A stretch of 64,000 bases of DNA from Mucilaginibacter sp. dw_454. Lineage in GTDB: Bacteria > Bacteroidota > Bacteroidia > Sphingobacteriales > Sphingobacteriaceae. Below the pieces are notes generated by a model. It was given only the letters and a program-made list of their open reading frames with translations, was not told the DNA's origin and made no database searches. This document shows positions 59,422 to 64,000 of this stretch, one piece after another. Numbering within the stretch: the first letter of the stretch is position 1; every line of letters begins with the position of its first letter. The position numbers were made by a program, and so were the translations under genes. The stretch covers positions 62,001 to 126,000 of the forward strand of contig NZ_JAAVVB010000004.1 of NCBI RefSeq assembly GCF_018449775.1, given 5' to 3'.

Positions 59422-59985
59422 TTAAAGGAGTGTGAACATTGTGCCTAACTTAACACGAAGCACTTTTAAGGCATTGTTTACGGTAGATTTAACCGTTTGC
59501 TCGGAAATCTCTAATTGTTCGGCAATTTCCCGATGGGTAAAGTGCCCTTTACGGCTTAATTCAAAAATCTCGCGGGTTCTCGGTGGCAGTAATTGGATCT
59601 CCTGTTCGATGATCGCGGCCAGTTGATTTTTTCTAACCCGGTAATCTGTAGTTACCTGACCATCCAACGCAAATTCCTGAATAGAAGTCAGATAAGATGA
59701 TTTTATTTTTTTGCGTGCCAGCAAATCGAAAATACGGTTTCTTACGGAAGTATAAAGATAACCGGAAAGCTGACCGCTTAATTCGGTTTCTTCCCGCTTT
59801 AGCCAAAGATTAGTAAAAAGTTCCTGAATGATATCCCTGCACTCTTCTCTTTCCTGAAGGCGTTTAAAGGCATGGATGTAAAGGGCGGCATAATACCTGT
59901 TGTAAATCTCTTCATATGCAGCATGACTCCCAGACTTGAACAAGTCAAATAATTCTCCATCTGAAAGACTACTGAGCTTCGCCAC
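59422..59985 (-). CDS. ECF RNA polymerase sigma factor
   Basis: 187 residues with region 2 (about 25-92: YNRYYAALYIHAFKRLQERE, DIIQELFTNLWLKREE) and region 4 (about 125-180: LPPRTREIFELSRKGHFTHR, REIAEQLEISEQTVKSTVNN). Standard SusC-linked group of Bacteroidota. Expected to direct transcription of susC/susD and possibly the genes downstream. Confidence 0.95.
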   Translation of the reverse strand: MAKLSSLSDGELFDLFKSGSHAAYEEIYNRYYAALYIHAFKRLQEREECRDIIQELFTNLWLKREETELSGQLSGYLYTSVRNRIFDLLARKKIKSSYLTSIQEFALDGQVTTDYRVRKNQLAAIIEQEIQLLPPRTREIFELSRKGHFTHREIAEQLEISEQTVKSTVNNALKVLRVKLGTMFTLL

Positions 59986-60122
59986 GGTGCTTTTTTCTTA
60001 AAACGAATTTACATAAACTTCTGTGCAAAGTAAATAATCTATTGTAAATTAAGTGTTAAGACGTGGATTTTGAACAAACTTTTCAAATAAATCCAATGAG
60101 AAACAGGCTACCTTTGCGCAGT

Positions 60123-60761
60123 ATGCAAGAACACATTACCACCGCATCCCGCCTGGCGGCCCTCATCTCGGGGGCTGCGGCATTGCTTTGGATGCTGCTT
60201 ATCGTGCTGCTCCACTTCGTCAAGCCTCAGCTGAATCCGGCTGTCAGCATGTGTAGCGAATATGCGCGCGGAAAGCATGGTTGGATAATGCAGCTGGCTT
60301 TTTTAAGCATGGCGACGGGTTGTATTGTATTCGTCTTTGCCACGTGGCCGTATCTTCATCATTTTGGGTCAATCTTGCTTTCCATAATTGGCCTGAGCAT
60401 TGCCGGTGCAGGAATATTTGTGACTGATCTTGTATTTACAGCCAATGAAAACACCACACGTAGTGGCAATTTGCATAACATTTTTGCCGCTATTGCTATA
60501 TTGTTGTTTCCGGTAATGGTTACCGTTCTAAGTACAGATATGCTGCATACGGATATTTGGAGTCAAGCCCATAGCTGGATAATACTACTGGCGATATTGA
60601 CATGGATTGGCTGCTTCGGCTTTATCGGGGCGACAGTCCGCACCGGACGTGGGCAAGGAGGACAAAACAAGCGCGTGCCGTTCGGGTATTACCAACGGTT
60701 TATGATTTTTACGCTTAGTTGCTGGCTTGTGAGCGTTACGTTCGCAATGGGATTGTATTGA
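60123..60761 (+). CDS. DUF998 integral membrane protein
   Basis: 212 residues from ATG at 60123; an upstream ATG at 60063 adds 20 polar residues. Six TM helices (about 10-30, 55-75, 85-105, 125-145, 155-172, 190-208) and the DUF998 pattern PAVSMCSEYARGKHGWIM, where the SEYA-type motif and Gly are conserved. Function unknown. Confidence 0.7.
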   Translation: MQEHITTASRLAALISGAAALLWMLLIVLLHFVKPQLNPAVSMCSEYARGKHGWIMQLAFLSMATGCIVFVFATWPYLHHFGSILLSIIGLSIAGAGIFVTDLVFTANENTTRSGNLHNIFAAIAILLFPVMVTVLSTDMLHTDIWSQAHSWIILLAILTWIGCFGFIGATVRTGRGQGGQNKRVPFGYYQRFMIFTLSCWLVSVTFAMGLY

Positions 60762-60843
60762 AGTTCCCGCATTAGCTATTAGACAAACTTAGACAATACC
60801 TCTTTGGCTACTTCAGCATTTTGTGTAAATTTATGTCACAATC

Positions 60844-61316
60844 ATGGATAGTTACTTTTCAACCATTGCCGAGGCGGCGGCGACATTGACCGGCCTGATC
60901 TTCGTCGGACTTTCGCTGAACCTGCAGCGGATCTTATCCATTAAACACTTACCCGCAAGAGCATTGAGTTCGCTGATGCTGATGACCAATATCCTGATCG
61001 TATCTTCCTTTTGCCTGATTAAAGAACAACCTTCGTTCTGGCTGGGGACTGAAGTGCTGGTTTGCGGGCTGATCATTTGGATCTCCGGTATCCGAATGGA
61101 TATCCGGATGTACCCGGAAATGATCAAATTGTATAAAAACCATTTTTATCGCAACCTGGTCTTCACGCAGCTGGCCGTATTGCCTTATCTGGTGGCCGGT
61201 GTTTTTTTGCTCACCAGCGATCCTAATGGTTTTACTGGCTGATACCCGGCATTACCATGTCAATCATTAAGGCGCTGACCGATTCCTGGGTATTGCTGGT
61301 GGAAATCAACCGCTGA
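60844..61316 (+). pseudogene. Membrane protein gene with a frameshift near its 3' end
   Basis: The first frame gives 132 residues with TM helices (about 10-28, 45-62, 68-85, 107-124) and ends at TGA 61240-61242 after DPNGFTG. A shifted frame from about 61230 continues FYWLIPGITMSIIKALTDSW and VLLVEINR, stop at 61316: a convincing C-terminal helix. A one-base change in the GGTTTTACTGG stretch explains both. Either a recent pseudogene or a sequencing error in the T run; the 132-residue product might still be made. No function is known. Confidence 0.6.
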
Positions 61317-61323
61317 ATTCCGG

Positions 61324-62460
61324 CTACCGGATGCTCAATTGGCTTTTATCCGTTACGACAATCTCCGGTTTGCCTTTATAATCAATCACCTGCCCGGTAA
61401 CGGTGATGGCCTTGCCATCAATTTGTGTACTTAACGCTTTGGCGTCGCCTCTTAACACGACGGTTAAAGGGCTGTCCGGATAAGCTGCGCCTACGTTTAC
61501 TAAGATCATGCTGCTGAAATCCTTAATGCCGTAAACCTTGGCGATAACCGTTACTGTTTCATTAAGATGATTAGCCACGTCTTTTAAATCGATAGTTTTT
61601 GCGGGGCCTCCGGTTTGAGCCGCTGGTTTTGCCTCTTCGCCCTGGGGCAATACAGGCGCTGCAAAAGTATAGCTATACACTTTGCCGCTGTAAATATCAT
61701 TGAGGACACCCGCCAAGCGAATACCGCCCTGGTCGATCCGTTGTTCAATGATCCCAATATGAGTTTTATAGTAATCATCATCGGGGCTATTATTTTTTTC
61801 CACTTCTGCATAAAGTTTGGTGGTGATTTGATAGCTTTCCCATAGCCACTGCATGGGTTGATCGGCCTGCCATTGCTTAATCTCTGCTGGCGTGGCCTTA
61901 TCGTATTGCTTGCTCATTTCGGTCACCGTTAAACCTTGATGATCGATCAGCTTGCTGTCCCAAAGCGAATGGAGATTGGTGCCCTGGTTATCAAAGCGTA
62001 CCTGAATTGTGTTACCGCCTTTATCTTCCTTTCGGCTAACGTGCATGGGCTGGTGGGCATCGCCGACAAAATGGACGAGGAATTTCAGCGCTTCGATCTT
62101 TTGTTCTTTGGTGCTTTTCGGATGGGTTAAGATGATCCTTGCTTTTTGCATCGCTCCGTAAACATTATCCTCGCCCTGCCCTTTGACTTCGGCACTGAAC
62201 TGCTCGAAGGTCAGTCCGAGCGGTAAATCCACAAAATGCCAGCCACCCGTGCTTTTAAAGGCAGGTTCATTCCTTACTTCATCGGCCCACGTAGCCACAT
62301 CCGATAAGCTTTGCGTACCCAATAATTCTTTTACCGCGGCTTTCGCCTGCGGTGTTAAATGGTTTTCAGCAATGGTCGCTACGGCCTGGTGGCCTTTAAA
62401 GCCCCAGGAGATTAGAAATAAGGCGCCGATAGCCAGCGCATAAAAGAAAGTCTTTTTCAT
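61324..62460 (-). CDS. S1/P1 nuclease with C-terminal OB-like domain
   Basis: 378 residues: signal peptide (1-18), the mature chain beginning WGFKGHQAVATIAENHL (N-terminal Trp is a zinc ligand), zinc motifs TWADEVR, FLVHFVGDAHQPMHVSR and NLHSLWDSKLID, typical of S1/P1 nucleases. From about 280 an added domain (DVANHLNETVTVIAKVYG, ITVTGQVIDYKGKPEIVV) resembles an OB-fold single-strand-binding domain. Exported enzyme for nucleic-acid scavenging. The fused C-terminal domain is an unusual addition for this family. Confidence 0.85.
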   Translation of the reverse strand: MKKTFFYALAIGALFLISWGFKGHQAVATIAENHLTPQAKAAVKELLGTQSLSDVATWADEVRNEPAFKSTGGWHFVDLPLGLTFEQFSAEVKGQGEDNVYGAMQKARIILTHPKSTKEQKIEALKFLVHFVGDAHQPMHVSRKEDKGGNTIQVRFDNQGTNLHSLWDSKLIDHQGLTVTEMSKQYDKATPAEIKQWQADQPMQWLWESYQITTKLYAEVEKNNSPDDDYYKTHIGIIEQRIDQGGIRLAGVLNDIYSGKVYSYTFAAPVLPQGEEAKPAAQTGGPAKTIDLKDVANHLNETVTVIAKVYGIKDFSSMILVNVGAAYPDSPLTVVLRGDAKALSTQIDGKAITVTGQVIDYKGKPEIVVTDKSQLSIR

Positions 62461-62703
62461 TCAGTGCAGATTAAATTTGATATGCGCCAGGTAAGGCGTG
62501 AGTAAATGCTTGGAAGTAAACGAACGAAATGACAATATCTTATTCGCTGCGGGATCATAAAAAACTTCGACGTAAAAGGTGGAAACGGCGTGCAATTGTA
62601 TAATTAGCCCGTTTTCTTCGCGGTCAGCCAAAAAGCTACCCTGCCAAACGGCTTCAGCCTTTTCAGTTTCGGTAAGCGTATTAAAATCGTCGGGACTAAG
62701 CAT
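62461..62703 (-). CDS. Small protein of unknown function
   Basis: 80 residues, acidic N-terminus (MLSPDDFNTLTETEKAEAVW), middle strands QLHAVSTFYVEVFYDPAANK. Looks like the small uncharacterised protein common in Sphingobacteriaceae. It abuts the S1/P1 nuclease gene: its stop is directly followed by the nuclease's ATG, so the two are coupled. Confidence 0.55.
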   Translation of the reverse strand: MLSPDDFNTLTETEKAEAVWQGSFLADREENGLIIQLHAVSTFYVEVFYDPAANKILSFRSFTSKHLLTPYLAHIKFNLH

Positions 62704-63064
62704 AGAGCGAAAATACGGATAAGCTAACGTAGATTAACCACCATTTTATAAAACCAACCGAAAGAGCTTTGGGAAAGCAGTAGAGATTGCCAATGAAATA
62801 TTATGAAAAAGCGGTGTTGAACGTGAAAAACTCTGAAGTCATCAACTTCAGGGAAATATTTACCACCACTCATGCTTTAGTGATGTTTCTTATTGTTCTT
62901 TAAAGGTGAGGACATCTGTTAGCATAAGCTATCTATTCGCAAACTTCAGTTGATCGTTCTGCTTTTAGATTAAATTGCAGGATAAACCATAAGTTATGGG
63001 AATGCAAAGGCCAGTTTTTCAGCATAAATAACTGCGAAGTAAGAAAAATAGCTGTTTCCCTGAA
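62704..63064. other. Non-coding gap, no clear feature
   Basis: 361 bp without a supported gene. A 36-codon frame starting MKYYEKAVLNVKNS near 62794 and a short CTGAAGT/ACTTCAG hairpin at about 62831 were seen; neither is convincing. Confidence 0.5.
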
Positions 63065-63676
63065 TTAGATCACAACCCGGAAAGTAAGATTAACCCTTGC
63101 CTTCATCGGTTTAACGGATTTAGCGATCCGGTGTTCCCAATATTCCTGCAAACCCGCTTTCATGAGCAAAAAAGAGCCATGCTCCAGCCTGACTGAATAT
63201 TTCTCACTGTGATCGGTTTTACTTCGGATATCAAAGCTGCGTACCTGTCCGAAACTCACCGAAGCAACGATTGGATTTCTGCCTAAAACACTTTCGCGGT
63301 CGCTGTGCCAGGCCACCGAATCATTACCATCTCGATAGTAATTCAGTAATACGCTGTTGAATCTGATACCTGCTAAGGGTTCGACTTTATTTTTGATCAT
63401 CAATAATTCTTCCGTCCAGGGTAAGGGGTTGGATTTGCCGAGCACCGAATAATCGGTGCCGGGATCGCCGTACCAGGCGGTCAGCCGGGGCGTGATCACT
63501 TCCTTATCATATATTTTCTGTACCCTTTGTTTCCAGGGCGATCCCGCAATAAACTTTTGTAATAAATAGTCGCCTTCCTGTTTACCAAATAAGCCGGGAT
63601 AGTATTCTAAAAAGTCGGTTGGCAAGCCCTTGCTTTGCCCGGCTTCGGGAAAAAAACATAATTGTTCTGCATTCAT
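63065..63676 (-). CDS. AlkB-type 2-oxoglutarate/Fe(II) DNA-repair dioxygenase
   Basis: 203 residues from ATG at 63676 (MNAEQLCFFPE; the upstream ATG would add 16). Iron ligands in WHSDRE (HxD) with a distal His in YWEHRIAKS, the 2-oxoglutarate Arg in the closing KARVNLTFRVV, and substrate-loop residues TPRLTAWYGDPG and LLNYYRDGNDSV typical of AlkB homologues. It repairs alkylated bases. Divergent from the imuA-like gene with a palindrome between them, so probably damage-inducible. Confidence 0.85.
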   Translation of the reverse strand: MNAEQLCFFPEAGQSKGLPTDFLEYYPGLFGKQEGDYLLQKFIAGSPWKQRVQKIYDKEVITPRLTAWYGDPGTDYSVLGKSNPLPWTEELLMIKNKVEPLAGIRFNSVLLNYYRDGNDSVAWHSDRESVLGRNPIVASVSFGQVRSFDIRSKTDHSEKYSVRLEHGSFLLMKAGLQEYWEHRIAKSVKPMKARVNLTFRVVI

Positions 63677-63734
63677 TTTCGCTGTTCCTTTCGATAAAAC
63701 AATTTGCGCTGAATAATTTTTCAAATTTAATTAA

Positions 63735-63755
63735 AATACTAATATTTTTAGTATT
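63735..63755. promoter_or_regulatory. Palindromic operator between alkB-like and imuA-like genes
   Basis: AATACTAA, five bases (TATTT), TTAGTATT: a perfect 8-bp inverted repeat in the divergent promoter region of two repair genes. Its form is that of a dimeric repressor site, such as an SOS/LexA-like or S24-family regulator. No repressor gene lies in the window. Confidence 0.6.
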
Positions 63756-63780
63756 ATGTTTGTTGTCCGTTTTAGAATTA

Positions 63781-64000
63781 ATGATAATGACCGCTGCGCC
63801 CGATAGAAAAGAACTGATCAGCCGGTTGCAAAAAGATATTTTGCAATGGGAAGGCTATAAGGCACCGGCTTCAGGTACACGGGAATTGGTAGGCTTAGGC
63901 CCGGTGGAAGGCGCTTTTCCGAATGGTGTATTTCCATTGGGCACTGTGCATGAACTGGTATGCGGCAATACCGAACAGGCAACAGCCTGCGGCGGCTTTG
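63781..64000 (+). CDS. ImuA-like protein, N-terminal part
   Basis: Frame from ATG at 63781 (or 63787), running off the right edge. KELISRLQKDILQWEGYKAP and FPNGVFPLGTVHELV are typical of ImuA, a RecA-like accessory protein of error-prone translesion synthesis with ImuB and DnaE2. The other two genes would be expected to the right. Divergent from the AlkB-like gene across a palindrome. Confidence 0.8.
   Translation, partial: MIMTAAPDRKELISRLQKDILQWEGYKAPASGTRELVGLGPVEGAFPNGVFPLGTVHELVCGNTEQATACGGF

Noticed and set aside
1-64000. CRISPR arrays, rRNA genes, intact tRNA genes and insertion-sequence transposases
   Set aside because: Looked for on both strands while reading; only the two tRNA-Ala fragments were found. 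A covariance-model scan would be decisive and could not be run.

Overview
The window looks like a Sphingobacteriaceae (Bacteroidota) chromosome, most like Mucilaginibacter or Pedobacter. Signs are a SusC/SusD pair with an STN-domain receptor, FecR and ECF sigma factor, DUF5686, DUF4397, DUF4133 and DUF4134 proteins, RteC, and a Bacteroides-type Tra conjugation set. Start codons mostly lack a clear Shine-Dalgarno sequence.

Layout. 1-0.8 kb: end of a DUF5686 outer-membrane gene. 0.8-13.4 kb: a block bounded by two direct copies of the 3' part of a tRNA-Ala(GGC) gene plus its terminator. Each copy lies against a truncated gene (SLAC1-type channel, class V aminotransferase). The block carries a stress-type operon (DUF417/RclC-like, AhpD-like, DUF302, alpha/beta hydrolase), a histidine kinase/response regulator pair with a GIN-domain protein, an AraC-type regulator with a P460-type cytochrome, decayed genes, an MDR oxidoreductase, and DUF3298 and YceI proteins. 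Arrays of TTAAC spaced 10-11 bp lie upstream of three of these transcription units and probably define a regulon of the response regulator.

13.4-40.6 kb: an integrative conjugative element beginning at the second tRNA-Ala fragment. Between this att-like end and the tyrosine recombinase (19.2-20.5 kb) sits an AT-rich five-gene operon: a ThiL/AIR-synthase-like protein, an APH-like kinase fused to a second ThiL-like domain, a MazG-like pyrophosphohydrolase, a HIT protein and a two-TM membrane protein. I know no described system of this composition; it is the best candidate for something new. Then come an excisionase-like HTH, two DNA methyltransferases, accessory proteins sharing a basic C-terminal tail, and the type IV secretion genes traN, M, K, J, I (three paralogues), G, F, E. 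RteC and two regulators follow. No relaxase or coupling protein is visible.

40.6-64 kb: a long co-directional block running from an ECF sigma/FecR pair through SusC, SusD, a thioredoxin-like protein, an S9 peptidase, DUF4397, a nucleotide pyrophosphatase-like enzyme, an ankyrin protein, a GH116 glycosidase, an ACT-domain protein, a DsbD-alpha-like protein and a cysteine synthase. The right end has membrane proteins (one frameshifted), an S1/P1 nuclease, and a divergent alkB-like/imuA-like repair pair around a palindromic operator. The right border of the element was not found, so whether 40.6-64 kb is cargo or chromosome is open.
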